Positions 27,423 through 36,992 are shown, counted from the first letter of the stretch. The stretch: 64,000 nt of DNA from Paenibacillus silvisoli (GCF_030866765.1 NZ_CP133017.1:1641001-1705000); one strand, 5' to 3'. The notes: generated by a model from the sequence alone, not told the origin. Translations and numbers: made by a program.

Positions 27423-28240
27423 ACTACAATGAGGGCGATATACGATTTTTGCGTAATATGAACGTGTTTATGTTCGATTTGGACGGCTGCCTGTATTACC
27501 AGAACCGGCCGGCGCAGGGGGCCGCCGAATTGCTGCGCTTGCTGCAAGAAGTGGAGAAGCAGATCCGGTTTGTCACGAACAATTCGCGCGAGTCCGCATC
27601 GGATATCGCGGTCAAACTGAGATCGATGAGCATTCCGGCCGAAGCGGAGCAGGTCATTTCGGCTGCGGAAGGAACGGCCGTCTATTTGCATGAGCGATAT
27701 GGCGCCGTCAAGGTAAAGGTGGCGGGTAGCGATGGCTTTGCTGCCCTGTTAAGGCAATCCGGGCATGAGGTGCTAAGCTGGGAGGATTCCCGGACAGCCG
27801 ATTGCGTTGCGATAGGCAGGGATACGGATTTTACGTATGATCGGCTGCTGAAAATCGCAAACGAGACGCGCCTTGGAGCCGCCTTGCTCGCGGCGAACCC
27901 CGATCTGTATCATCCGGGCGCATCCGGAGAACGAATTCCGGAAACCGGCGCGCTTAGCGCGGCGATCGAGGCCGTTACGGGACGAGAAATTCCATACGTC
28001 GGAAAGCCGTCCCCGTATTTATTTCAATTGGCTGTCCGGAACGTGCCGGCGTCTCCGGAGACGTCCGTCATGATCGGCGACAATCCATGGACGGATATCG
28101 CCGGGGGGCAGCGCGCGGGGCTTCGTACGGTCTGGCTGCATAACGGACAACCGGATTATCCGGACGGGTTGAAGCCGCCGGATCTAGCAGCCGCGGATGC
28201 AGCCGAGCTGCTTGCCATTTACGAGAAGTTAAGGAGCTGA
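27419..28240 (+). CDS. HAD-IIA family hydrolase (NagD-like)
   Basis: 273 aa. DxD motif in MFDLDGCLYY, threonine in VTNNSRES, lysine in VGKPSPY, acidic pair in IGDNPWTD, and a C2 cap between them, as in NagD or p-nitrophenyl phosphatases. Start overlaps the kinase stop (ATGA). Likely sugar-phosphate or nucleotide phosphatase. Confidence 0.9.
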   Translation: MNYNEGDIRFLRNMNVFMFDLDGCLYYQNRPAQGAAELLRLLQEVEKQIRFVTNNSRESASDIAVKLRSMSIPAEAEQVISAAEGTAVYLHERYGAVKVKVAGSDGFAALLRQSGHEVLSWEDSRTADCVAIGRDTDFTYDRLLKIANETRLGAALLAANPDLYHPGASGERIPETGALSAAIEAVTGREIPYVGKPSPYLFQLAVRNVPASPETSVMIGDNPWTDIAGGQRAGLRTVWLHNGQPDYPDGLKPPDLAAADAAELLAIYEKLRS

Positions 28241-28243
28241 TCG

Positions 28244-29128
28244 GTGATGAATGCGGAGGTTCGGATTACGCCTGCCGAAACGATAATTCGAATGCCAGGA
28301 TTAAAGAAATCGTTAACGATTCTGCAAATAACGGACTGCCATTTAACGGCGTGCGATGAACGCGAAGAGCCTGATGTACGGGCAGAAGCCATCAAACGCA
28401 CGTCGGTGTTCGCGTCGCAAGCGGCAGGCGGTCATTCCACGGAGGCGCTATTCGATCGGTTGCTGCAAACGAGCAATGAGCTGGGGGCGGATTTCACCGT
28501 TTTTACGGGCGATATCATCGACTTTCCGAGCCAAGCCAATATCGAGCACCTGCAGAGTCAATTCAGCCGGCTGAAATCGCCGTATTTGTATACCGTCGGC
28601 AACCATGACTGGTATTTCTACGGCAGCTTTACGGATGAGGTGCGCGAGGCTGCCTATCCGAAATTCCGCGAGTGGATATCGGAAACGCCTGGCTGCGAAA
28701 TCCGGTCGGCAGGCGGAGTGAAGCTGATCGCGCTGGATAACAGCAACTATCAGGTGACAGACGGCCAGGTTGAAGCGATAAAGCGGGCAGCGGCATCGGG
28801 CGAGCCGTACTTATTGTTCATGCACATACCGCTGTATGTTTCGAGCCTGCGTCCGGATGTCGTCGATGCGTGGGGAGCGCCTATCATGATGGGGGCTTCC
28901 GCTTGGCCAGCTGCGTCACGCGAAGCTTGGCAGGTACGACCGTCTGATCCGGCCACGAAGGAATTTTGCCGCTTTCTCGCGAGCGAGGAGAGCGGGAATC
29001 TTCGCGGCATCTTCTGCGGGCACGTGCATTTCAATCATGTGGACGCCTTCCGGGAAGGCAGATACCAATATGTGACGGCGCCTGGTTTTACAGGTCAATG
29101 CCGGTTGATCAGGCTACTTGCAGAGTAG
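28244..29128 (+). CDS. calcineurin-like metallophosphoesterase
   Basis: 294 aa. Metal motifs in order: ITDCHL, TGDIID, VGNHDW, FMHIPL and GHVHFNH. No signal peptide. It starts at GTG 28244, or ATG 28247 one codon later, with AAGGAG upstream, four bases after the HAD gene. It ends the operon before a strong terminator. The substrate is unknown, possibly a phosphodiester or a sugar phosphate of the same pathway. Confidence 0.88.
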   Translation: MMNAEVRITPAETIIRMPGLKKSLTILQITDCHLTACDEREEPDVRAEAIKRTSVFASQAAGGHSTEALFDRLLQTSNELGADFTVFTGDIIDFPSQANIEHLQSQFSRLKSPYLYTVGNHDWYFYGSFTDEVREAAYPKFREWISETPGCEIRSAGGVKLIALDNSNYQVTDGQVEAIKRAAASGEPYLLFMHIPLYVSSLRPDVVDAWGAPIMMGASAWPAASREAWQVRPSDPATKEFCRFLASEESGNLRGIFCGHVHFNHVDAFREGRYQYVTAPGFTGQCRLIRLLAE

Positions 29129-29138
29129 GCGCGAAACG

Positions 29139-29169
29139 AAGAGGCTGCCCCGGACCGGGGCAGCCTCTT
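29139..29169. terminator. bidirectional terminator
   Basis: A 13-bp stem (29139-29151 with 29157-29169) with a GGACC loop, between convergent genes. Confidence 0.9.
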
Positions 29170-29733
29170 TCAGTTCAGCCGCTTCGCCATGCGGCGATAG
29201 TCGCTGTCGCCGATGCGCAGCACGCCGGCTTCCTCGTAGCCGCTGGCTTCGTAAAGCCGATAGGCTTTATCGTTGTAGGCCTCCACGATGAGCGCCGTGC
29301 GGTCAAAGCCGAGCTCGGCCGCGCGTTCCTCGGCCGCGGCCATGAGCCGCTTGGCGATGCCTTGCCCGCGGAAAGATTCGGCCACGGCCAGCGCGTCCAA
29401 ATAATACTCGCCGTCCTGCGCCTCGCGGACGATCGCCCCCGCCAGCTCCGGCCAGCGCTTGCGCAGCCGCTCCCGGAACGGCTCGTCCAGCTCGTGCGCG
29501 TCATCGCCGGAATAGGCGACGAGCATGCCCGCAAGCTCGCCTTCCTGCTCCGCGACGAGCACATGCTCGGAGCTGATCCGGTTGCCCGGCTGCCGATAGA
29601 AATCGGCCAGCGCTGCGGCGGCCTCGCGTTCATCCGAGGCGCCCGTGAGTAAATACGCGATCGAGCCGATCGCTTCCATCAGCAGCGGAATGACGGCTGG
29701 GGCATCGTCCCGCCTTGCGGATCTGATTATCAT
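29170..29733 (-). CDS. GNAT family N-acetyltransferase
   Basis: 187 aa. The acetyl-CoA motif A reads VAESFRGQGIAKRLM near 115-130, followed by the C-terminal NDKAYRLYEASGYEE. Acceptor unknown. The stop codon is directly after the shared terminator. Third-position GC is high, as in neighbours. Confidence 0.9.
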   Translation of the reverse strand: MIIRSARRDDAPAVIPLLMEAIGSIAYLLTGASDEREAAAALADFYRQPGNRISSEHVLVAEQEGELAGMLVAYSGDDAHELDEPFRERLRKRWPELAGAIVREAQDGEYYLDALAVAESFRGQGIAKRLMAAAEERAAELGFDRTALIVEAYNDKAYRLYEASGYEEAGVLRIGDSDYRRMAKRLN

Positions 29734-29754
29734 GTTGGCTGTTCCACCTTCAGT

Positions 29755-30468
29755 CTAATCTTTCGTAATCCCCATACTAGTCGTTCGATCTACGGGAGTC
29801 AAACCAGCGCGGCGGGACAGATCGGACCAAAGCGAGTAACCAAGCCACGCCAGTCCCAGTCCCATCGGCACGGCCGCCAGCCGCGCGAGCTCGTGCGGGA
29901 GCACCGCTGCTGCAAGGGAGGCCACGGCGCCGAAGGCCAGTAAGCCTGCCGCCCAACGGGATAAGACGCCTGCTCGAACCAGCGAGATGCCGAACAGCAG
30001 ACCGCCGAGCAAATAGAAGACCGCAGACACAGGACCGGCCGCGGCAAGAGCGCCAAGGTTCATCTCGCTGCCGGCTCCGCTTGAGAGCCCCAAATATCCT
30101 TCCACGAATTTCGGCGCATCGGTCGGGAGCAGCGGCAGGATGAAAGCTTCAACGAAAGTAAGCGTCATAAGAAAAGCAAATTCAAGGCTGAACAGGATAA
30201 AGCCGGCCAAACCTAGCCATCCGGCCTGTTCCGCTTGCCTGGCGTAAATCCCAGTGATGCCGGCCAGCGCTAGGAGGCACATGGCAATCGTCATGTAATG
30301 GGCAGCTTTCCATGCGCTGGTACTCACGGAGGCGAGAATGTCTGCCGGATGGATCATCTGAATGACGATGAAGAGGATCCCTGCCAGCATAGCGGCCAAG
30401 CCTGAGCAGCGAAGGAGGCCTTGGGCCGTAACTTTTTTACCTCTAACGGATGTACGGGTCATGTTCAT
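29755..30468 (-). CDS. predicted membrane protein (DUF998-like layout)
   Basis: 237 aa with about seven hydrophobic helices and short loops; no enzyme motif was recognised. ATG 30468 is eight bases from AAGGAG; the longer frame upstream to 30570 crosses that site and the palindrome and is rejected. It precedes the acetyltransferase by 21 bp and may form an operon with it. Confidence 0.75.
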   Translation of the reverse strand: MNMTRTSVRGKKVTAQGLLRCSGLAAMLAGILFIVIQMIHPADILASVSTSAWKAAHYMTIAMCLLALAGITGIYARQAEQAGWLGLAGFILFSLEFAFLMTLTFVEAFILPLLPTDAPKFVEGYLGLSSGAGSEMNLGALAAAGPVSAVFYLLGGLLFGISLVRAGVLSRWAAGLLAFGAVASLAAAVLPHELARLAAVPMGLGLAWLGYSLWSDLSRRAGLTPVDRTTSMGITKD

Positions 30469-30530
30469 TGATTGATCTCCTTTTTTCTTTTTCCTAATCT
30501 GAACATACCTGTTCGCGTGGGGAGCCGGCA

Positions 30531-30546
30531 TCACCACATGTGGTGA
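30531..30546. promoter_or_regulatory. perfect 16-bp palindrome upstream of the membrane protein
   Basis: TCACCACATGTGGTGA, fully self-complementary, 63 bp upstream of the minus-strand ATG, a typical operator position. The regulator is not identified; the adjacent MalT-like protein is one candidate. Confidence 0.6.
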
Positions 30547-30553
30547 TTTATAG

Positions 30554-30601
30554 AAAAAAAACCCCGCCACCGGTCGCTGCAGCTTCCGGTTAACGGGGTT
30601 T
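30554..30601 (-). terminator. terminator of the MalT-like gene
   Basis: AAACCCCG (right arm CGGGGTTT at 30594-30601) with an inner CCGG/CCGG stem; the A-run on the plus strand becomes the U-tract of the minus transcript. Confidence 0.75.
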
Positions 30602-30619
30602 GACTGATGAAAGATCGCG

Positions 30620-33325
30620 TTAGAACAAACCGAGCTCCTCGGCCCGGCGAACGGCAGCCCGGCGGTTGTTCACCTCAAGCTTGCCGAAAATATGTTTGGT
30701 ATGGGTCCGCAAGGTGTTGAGAGACACATGGAGCTCGCGGGCAATGTCCGGACCGCTCAATTCCGTCCGGAATAATCGAAGCACCTCATGCTCGCGTTGG
30801 CTCAACGGTTCGCTTAACGCCGCATTTATGATAGCAGTGGCGCGATTAGTTTCGCAGCTGCCAAGGGCAGTTAATAGCCGCTGGACATCATGAGGGGCGA
30901 TTCCTTGTTTCGAAGCCGCTTCAAGCAAGGAGGCCATCGCCGGGCCTTCATCCACAAAAAGCCTGACGAAGCCTTCCGTTCCGGCAAGTTCAAGGGCTCG
31001 CTCTAAAGGCGAGAGCGCTGCAGCGATATCGCGGTCTGGCGCAAAGCGAACAATCGCTTGCAAAATCAGAATTTCAACCGTGCTTCCTAATCGTTCTCCT
31101 TCTTCCGCCGCTTTCAGCAGGCGCTCCAAAAGCCCCGCCGCCTCCACGATCATGCGCTCCGAACCCTCTCGTCTATACTTGGCCAGCAGCACCCGGGCCA
31201 GCGTAAGCTGTTCGAATTCGCGGAGATAGGAAGGCTCGTCCTCCACGGACAGCCCTTGTTCCCGTGCCCAATCCAGCGCATTTTCCAATTTGCCTTGCGC
31301 GATCCAAGCCCGTGTCTTCATCGCCGCCACCGGACGCACATTAGGGAAAAAGTCGCTCGCGTACAGACGCTCCGCCTCTTCGAGATAGGCTAGCGCGCCT
31401 TCCGGATCGCCGTTTGCTTCCGTTAGGCGAGCCATCGCAACATGCCAGCGATAGCCGGCTTTCGGGCGGCCGGCACGCTCGCTCAATTCCTTGCTTCGCT
31501 GCAGATGCCGCATGGCGGCTTGAAGCTCGTTGCGCTCGCAGCACAGCTCGCTCATGATCGCGTAAATCGCGGCCGTTCCCTGGAACAGGTGCTTGCCGTG
31601 ATCCGCGGCCAGCTGTATGCCCCGCTCACAGGTTCGCATCGCTTGGAGCAGCCGGCCTTGCGAAATCCGAATGTCGGCTAATGCGACCGTGCCCCCGACC
31701 GCGTCCGCAATGTTCCCGGCTAGCAGCACGCCTGCCATGCCATCGGAGAACAGACGGTGCGCCGTCTCAAGGCTGCCGTCCGTCCATGCAGCCAGCCCAA
31801 GGAGGGCCGACGCCGCGCCGCGCCGAAGATGGTCTCCCTCGGGAACGAGGTCGAGCACCTGCCGGGCATAGCGGATCGCGGCAGGAGTATCGCCTAACAC
31901 CTGAGAATAGGCTGCGCGATAGCCGGCGATCGTGCTCGGAAGATACCGATATTCCTCTTGATCCACCACGACCATCTCCGCATTTTTCGGTTGTGTTTCC
32001 AACAACCGCTCAGCGTCCCTTAGCCGTGCCTCAACGGCCGCAAACTGCCCGCTGGCCATTGACGCCCAGGCATACGCGACGCTCAGGACGGGCCTGCAGC
32101 GTACCAGTTCGTCGGGCAGCGTACGCAGCCAGCCCAAAGCGGCCCGCCCTTGATTATTCCGGCGCAGCGACGGCCAGGCAAGCTCGATCAGATCCGCCGC
32201 CCGCGCGAAAGCTTTGGCCGCCAATGCGTGATGAATCGCTTGAGCGGAAGAGCCTTGCTGCTCGTACCAAACGCTTGCGCGTCGATGCAGGTCAGCCAGC
32301 CGATCCGGCTGATCCGCTTGTACATGCGCATAGAGCACCTGAGCGAACAGGTGATGATACCGGTACCAATGGCGCTTGTCGTCCAAAGGGACGACGAAGA
32401 AGTTGCCCTTCTCCAGCGCCTCCAGTCGGACGCTGCCATTCTCTTGCCCGGTAACGGCATCGCACAGAGGGCCGCAGAGCCGGTCCAGAATGGACGTTTG
32501 GAGCAAGAAATTTCGGATAGGCTCCGGTTGGCGGCGCAGCACTTCTTCGACCAGGTAGTCCACGATGTACCGATTGTCGCCGGCGAATTCGCGTAGGAAT
32601 GCAGGTATATTCTCATGCCTCTGCAGAGAGAGAGCCGCCAGCTGAAGTCCGGCGATCCAGCCTTCGGTGCGGCTTTCCAGTGCGGCAATGTCATCCGCGG
32701 ACAGCTTCAGACCCATCACGCCGCTGAAAAATTCGGCCGCTTGACCAACAGAGAAGCGGAGGTCAGCGGCACGCAGCTCGGTCAAGAGGCCTCGTGCCCG
32801 AAGCCGGCTCAGCGGAAGCTGCGGATCTTCGCGTGTGGCGATGACCACGTGCATGTGCGGCGGCAGATGCTCGACAAGGAAGATGAGCCCATCGTTGATC
32901 CCTTTAGCGTTAATCGTGTGGTAATCATCGAGAACGAGAGCGAGCTTGCAGGGGAGGGCGGAAATATCGTTCAACAGGGACGTAAATATGGCTTCAACTG
33001 AGGTACTTTGCTGAGAATCAAGTATGCGGACCGCATCATCCCCCACCTCATTGGCGATCGTCTTCAGTGCGGCGATAAAGTGCGCAAGAAAGCTTGCGGC
33101 CTCGTTATCTCCTTCGTCCAAGGACAGCCATGCAACCGGGCGATCGCAGGAGGCAGCCCATTCGCTCGCCAGCGTCGTCTTGCCGAAGCCGGCGGAGGCT
33201 GAGATGAGGGTCAGCTTACGGCGGTCCAGACCCTCGTTTATCCGATCGATTAGGCGCTGCCGCAGGACAACCTTCGAGCGTGCGAAGGGAATATACAGCT
33301 TCGTCGTTAAAATTGGCCTGTTCAT
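30620..33325 (-). CDS. MalT-like LuxR family ATP-dependent regulator
   Basis: 901 aa STAND-type activator. N-terminal NTPase with P-loop SASAGFGKTTLASEW (near 42-56) and ALVLDDYH (Walker B); TPR-like helices over about 400-820; C-terminal LuxR helix-turn-helix (LSQREHEVLRLFRTELSGPD to the end). Effector binding to the sensor region should trigger oligomerisation. The adjacent targets may be the membrane protein or itself; tandem palindromes sit just upstream at 33403. Confidence 0.92.
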   Translation of the reverse strand: MNRPILTTKLYIPFARSKVVLRQRLIDRINEGLDRRKLTLISASAGFGKTTLASEWAASCDRPVAWLSLDEGDNEAASFLAHFIAALKTIANEVGDDAVRILDSQQSTSVEAIFTSLLNDISALPCKLALVLDDYHTINAKGINDGLIFLVEHLPPHMHVVIATREDPQLPLSRLRARGLLTELRAADLRFSVGQAAEFFSGVMGLKLSADDIAALESRTEGWIAGLQLAALSLQRHENIPAFLREFAGDNRYIVDYLVEEVLRRQPEPIRNFLLQTSILDRLCGPLCDAVTGQENGSVRLEALEKGNFFVVPLDDKRHWYRYHHLFAQVLYAHVQADQPDRLADLHRRASVWYEQQGSSAQAIHHALAAKAFARAADLIELAWPSLRRNNQGRAALGWLRTLPDELVRCRPVLSVAYAWASMASGQFAAVEARLRDAERLLETQPKNAEMVVVDQEEYRYLPSTIAGYRAAYSQVLGDTPAAIRYARQVLDLVPEGDHLRRGAASALLGLAAWTDGSLETAHRLFSDGMAGVLLAGNIADAVGGTVALADIRISQGRLLQAMRTCERGIQLAADHGKHLFQGTAAIYAIMSELCCERNELQAAMRHLQRSKELSERAGRPKAGYRWHVAMARLTEANGDPEGALAYLEEAERLYASDFFPNVRPVAAMKTRAWIAQGKLENALDWAREQGLSVEDEPSYLREFEQLTLARVLLAKYRREGSERMIVEAAGLLERLLKAAEEGERLGSTVEILILQAIVRFAPDRDIAAALSPLERALELAGTEGFVRLFVDEGPAMASLLEAASKQGIAPHDVQRLLTALGSCETNRATAIINAALSEPLSQREHEVLRLFRTELSGPDIARELHVSLNTLRTHTKHIFGKLEVNNRRAAVRRAEELGLF

Positions 33326-33402
33326 GGCTTGTTCGATTTCCCCATTCTATCCTTTCTTATCCATAAGAATAGCTTGAACGGGTCGTTTTCACCAGACAAA
33401 AC

Positions 33403-33438
33403 ACGCCAAAGTTGCGTTATACGCCAACCTGGCGTTAT
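33403..33438. promoter_or_regulatory. two tandem 18-bp palindromic operator-like repeats
   Basis: Two adjoining 18-mers, each ACGCCAA followed by nnT(T/G)GCGTTAT, at 33403-33420 and 33421-33438. The second contains ACGCCA-ACC-TGGCGT, a perfect inverted repeat. They lie between the divergent MalT-like and YesM-like genes. The bound protein is unknown. Confidence 0.65.
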
Positions 33439-33509
33439 TATTTATCATTGCTTGGACCATTGAAGGGAACACTGACCAATAGAGGGTGCAGAAGGGGGCA
33501 CGCGCACGG

Positions 33510-35240
33510 ATGAACAAATTGAATACGCTCAGCTCCCGGTTTATATTGCTATTCTGCGCGATTACGATTCCGCTGCTGATCATCCTGTTTCTTGTCGGAA
33601 GCTATTCGAAGAGCGTCGTCCTGACCCAGGTCGCCAATTCGTACCAGCATCTGGTCAATTCCAATTTGAACGCGATCGACAGAAGCTTGGACGACATTAC
33701 GACGAACATGGTGGACATCGTCAACAACAGCGACGACTTTCAGCGGTTCGGACATCCGGGGCTGTCGGATTCCGATTATTATTTCGCGCAATCGGAGCTG
33801 ATTCACCGGTTGACGACTTATCAGTCTTATTACCACTCGGTGGACATGTTTTTCATCTACTCCATGACGACGGCATCGCTCTATTCCACGAACCTGCTCG
33901 GGGCGGCTACCGGCTATTACGAGCCCGTAAGGGCGTGGATCGACCGATCGTTCCACCGTCCGGAATTGCTCAAGCAGTATATGTACAAATGGTCGATCAT
34001 CAAAATCGAAGACCAATACTTCCTGTTCCGCCTGGTCAGCGACGATTTGACGAACAACGCTTACGTCGGCGCCATAATCAACGTCAACAGCTTGAAGTCG
34101 CCGCTTGGCAATTTGGATGTGCGGGGCGGAGGCGGCATTCTCGTGCTCGGAGACGACGGCGGCGTCCTCTCGAATCCGTCCGCGCCGCTTTCGACATCGA
34201 CGAAGCTGCCGGCGGACGAGCTGAAGCAGAGCGGATCGTTCAGCGTGACCGAAGGGAAGGCTAAGCTGCTCGTCGTGAGCAAGCATTCCGCGACGGCGGG
34301 GATCAGCTTCGCGGTCGTCATTCCGAATTCCGAGCTGCTGTGGGGGCTCAGCCGGTTCCAAACCGTCATTAATTTGCTCCCGTTGATCGTGCTGGCCATG
34401 CTGGTGCTGTACTTATTTATTTTCCGAAACATCATTTTCAATCCCATCCGAAATTTGCTTGGCGCGATCCGGCGCATCAAGGAAGGCGACATGAGCACGA
34501 GACTGCCGAATTCGCAAATTATGGAGTTCGCGATCATCAACCACACGTTCAACAACATGGTGGAAGAGATTACCGATTTGAAAATCGACGTGTACGAGGA
34601 GAACCTTCGCGCGCAGCAGGCGGAGCTGAAGCATTTGCAGACGCAGATCAATCCGCATTTCTTTCTCAACACGCTCAATATTATTTTTCAGCTAGCCGAT
34701 CTGAAGCGTACGGAATTGGTTAAGAAGACCGTCCGGCACATGGTTCATTATTTTCGGTTCAGCCTTCGGACGAATCGGGAATCGATCACGCTCGCGCAGG
34801 AGCTGGAACATATCCGCAACTACTTGGAGATTCAGAAAATGCGGTTCCAAGACTCGTTCGCCTTCGACATTCGCGTGCAGGACGAGCTGCTCGAGGCAAA
34901 GCTGCCGGCGCTGCTCGTGCAGCCGTTCGTGGAGAATGCGATGGTTCACGGCATGAGCGTGAAGAACGCGCCGTTTATTTTGCGGCTGTCCGCTCGGCGC
35001 TTAGACGAATCGTCGATGGAGATCGAGATCGAAGATAACGGCAAAGGCATGCCTGCCGAGAAGCTGGCGGAGCTGAACGACGGAAGCTATGCGCCGGATT
35101 CGGATGACCATCATATCGGCATTTGGAATGTAAGAAAACGGCTGACGATGCACTATGGGGATAAAGCGGAGCTGCGGTTCGATGCGAATGAGCCGGGCGG
35201 GGTCCGGATAAGGCTGGTGCTGCCGATTGAATACGTGTAA
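33510..35240 (+). CDS. YesM-like sensor histidine kinase
   Basis: About 576 aa. Helices at about 12-34 and 290-312 bracket an extracellular sensor domain; HAMP follows; then QTQINPHFFLNT with phospho-acceptor His 383 and an HATPase domain with IEDNGKGMP. ATG 33510 chosen over GTG 33486, which has no ribosome site. Couples to the response regulator 15 bp downstream; likely controls the importer at 37027. Confidence 0.92.
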   Translation: MNKLNTLSSRFILLFCAITIPLLIILFLVGSYSKSVVLTQVANSYQHLVNSNLNAIDRSLDDITTNMVDIVNNSDDFQRFGHPGLSDSDYYFAQSELIHRLTTYQSYYHSVDMFFIYSMTTASLYSTNLLGAATGYYEPVRAWIDRSFHRPELLKQYMYKWSIIKIEDQYFLFRLVSDDLTNNAYVGAIINVNSLKSPLGNLDVRGGGGILVLGDDGGVLSNPSAPLSTSTKLPADELKQSGSFSVTEGKAKLLVVSKHSATAGISFAVVIPNSELLWGLSRFQTVINLLPLIVLAMLVLYLFIFRNIIFNPIRNLLGAIRRIKEGDMSTRLPNSQIMEFAIINHTFNNMVEEITDLKIDVYEENLRAQQAELKHLQTQINPHFFLNTLNIIFQLADLKRTELVKKTVRHMVHYFRFSLRTNRESITLAQELEHIRNYLEIQKMRFQDSFAFDIRVQDELLEAKLPALLVQPFVENAMVHGMSVKNAPFILRLSARRLDESSMEIEIEDNGKGMPAEKLAELNDGSYAPDSDDHHIGIWNVRKRLTMHYGDKAELRFDANEPGGVRIRLVLPIEYV

Positions 35241-35254
35241 GGGAGAGTCTTGCG

Positions 35255-36874
35255 GTGAACCGATGCGAAATGCTTATAGTCGACGACGAGAAGTTCGCCG
35301 TCGAAGGAATTATGAACGGAAACGACTGGGAGGCGCTCGGCCTCGAGGCCGTCCACGGCGCGAACAGCGCGGATGAAGCTCGGGACATCATGCGGGAGAG
35401 GCCGATCGATATTCTCATCTGCGACATCGAGATGCCGGATGAGGACGGGCTGTCGCTGGCCAAATGGGTGAGGGAAAACTACCCGCAGACGGAGTTTCTG
35501 TTTCTGACCTGCCACAGCGAATTCGCGTATGCAAAGCAGGCGATCCATCTCGGGAGCTTCGATTATTTGCTGAAGCCGGCCGACAGCGAAGAGCTGGCGC
35601 AGGTCGTCTCCCGCATGATGGCCTCGATTCGCGAGCGGAGAGAGCAGTCGGACTACAACGAGAAGTATCAAAAATATTACGCGCTGTACAGCAAGCAGCA
35701 GCCGATCGTGGTCGAGCATTTCTGGCAGGACGTGCTGTCCCGGCGCATTCTGTCCTTCGGCGATTTTCTGGATCGCGCGCTTCTGGACGCTCAGCTGGAG
35801 CTGACGTCCGGCGATTTCGTGCAGCCGATTCTCATCAGCGTCGAAGAGTGGACCAAGCCGCTCCAGGAGCGGGACCTCGAAGCGCTTGAATATGCGGTGA
35901 AGAAGGCGGCGGAGGAGCTGCTGCTCGAGGGACGCTCCGGCCATGCGGTCATGGACCGAAACGGCGTCTTGTTCGTGCTGGTTTACGGAGCGCCGGGCGA
36001 AGAGCGCGACAGCGGCAAATGGCAGCAGGCCGCGTCCGCGTTCAAGGACGCATGCTTGACCTATTTTTACTGCCAAGTATCGTGCTATATCGGCTATTTC
36101 GCGCCTCTGCTGGAGCTGCCGGAGCAATGCGACGGCTTGAAGGAGATGGAGCGCGGCAACGTGACTAAGCCGCACTCGGTGCTCTTGTACGACAGGGAGA
36201 TAACGCGAGCTCCTTCTCAGGCGGCTGCTTCACCGGCGGTGCCCGTGAACATGAGCAACGCGGAGTGGATGAGCGTCATTTCGAGCGGAAGCCGGGAGAA
36301 GGTCATCGAGCTGATCGGCGCCCATGTCGCGCGGCTGGAACAGCATTCAAGCGGGCATGCGAGGCAGCTGGAGACGAATTTGCATCAGTTCTTGCAAGTA
36401 GTTTATCACTTTTTGTATGACCGCGGCATTGCCGTCAACCAGGTTCCGAATTTTACGATGTGGTCCACGGCTCAGATCCGCACGCTGGCGCAGCTCAAGC
36501 ATTGGGCGATCAACTTGGCGTCCGCCGTTATGGATACGGTATTCGAGGAGAAGGAGTCCGACGGGCTCGTTCAGAAATCGATTCATTTCATCAAAGAGAA
36601 CGTCGAAGAGGATATTTCGCGCGAGGATGTTGCCGCGCACGTGAATCTCAATCCGGCGTATCTCTCTAGACTGTTCAAGAAGGAGACCGGCGGCAACCTG
36701 ATCGATTATTTGATCGAAACGAAGGTCAACCGCGCGAAGCTGCTGCTCGATACGACCGACATGACCGTCAGCGCCATCGCGCAGCAGGTCGGATACTCCA
36801 ATTTCTCGCACTTCACGCGGACGTTCAAGAAGCATACCGGCGTCAACCCGCAGGAGTACCGCAAGCATACGTAA
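35255..36874 (+). CDS. YesN-like response regulator with AraC DNA-binding domain
   Basis: 539 aa. Receiver domain with VDDEK and phospho-acceptor Asp 57 (ICDIEMPDEDG), variable middle, and AraC HTH pair in the last 100 residues (LSRLFKKETGG, AQQVGYSNFSHFTRTFKK). GTG start seven bases after AGGGAGAG. It is followed by a terminator and then a candidate binding site at 36929. Confidence 0.93.
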   Translation: MNRCEMLIVDDEKFAVEGIMNGNDWEALGLEAVHGANSADEARDIMRERPIDILICDIEMPDEDGLSLAKWVRENYPQTEFLFLTCHSEFAYAKQAIHLGSFDYLLKPADSEELAQVVSRMMASIRERREQSDYNEKYQKYYALYSKQQPIVVEHFWQDVLSRRILSFGDFLDRALLDAQLELTSGDFVQPILISVEEWTKPLQERDLEALEYAVKKAAEELLLEGRSGHAVMDRNGVLFVLVYGAPGEERDSGKWQQAASAFKDACLTYFYCQVSCYIGYFAPLLELPEQCDGLKEMERGNVTKPHSVLLYDREITRAPSQAAASPAVPVNMSNAEWMSVISSGSREKVIELIGAHVARLEQHSSGHARQLETNLHQFLQVVYHFLYDRGIAVNQVPNFTMWSTAQIRTLAQLKHWAINLASAVMDTVFEEKESDGLVQKSIHFIKENVEEDISREDVAAHVNLNPAYLSRLFKKETGGNLIDYLIETKVNRAKLLLDTTDMTVSAIAQQVGYSNFSHFTRTFKKHTGVNPQEYRKHT

Positions 36875-36892
36875 TATCATCGTGGAAGAAGA

Positions 36893-36923
36893 AGCATGGC
36901 CGATACTTGGCCATGCTTTTTTT
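36893..36923 (+). terminator. intrinsic terminator after second yesN-like gene
   Basis: AGCATGGCC (36893-36901) pairs with GGCCATGCT (36909-36917), followed by seven T. The importer operon therefore has its own promoter. Confidence 0.9.
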
Positions 36924-36928
36924 GCGAT

Positions 36929-36992
36929 GTCACAAATCGACTATCGCCGGGTTACAAAAACGGTAGGGCGGCTTGCGCGATCGCAGTATGAT
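36929..36992 (+). promoter_or_regulatory. candidate AraC-type box and -10 of the second importer
   Basis: GTCACAAAT (36929-36937) and GTTACAAAA (36951-36959), 22 bp apart, then TATGAT (36987-36992) with no good -35. The layout resembles the boxes at 8061 and 19440, with 36 rather than 39 bp to the -10, and the core differs (TTACAA versus TAACAA), fitting a different YesN-like protein. Confidence 0.5.
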
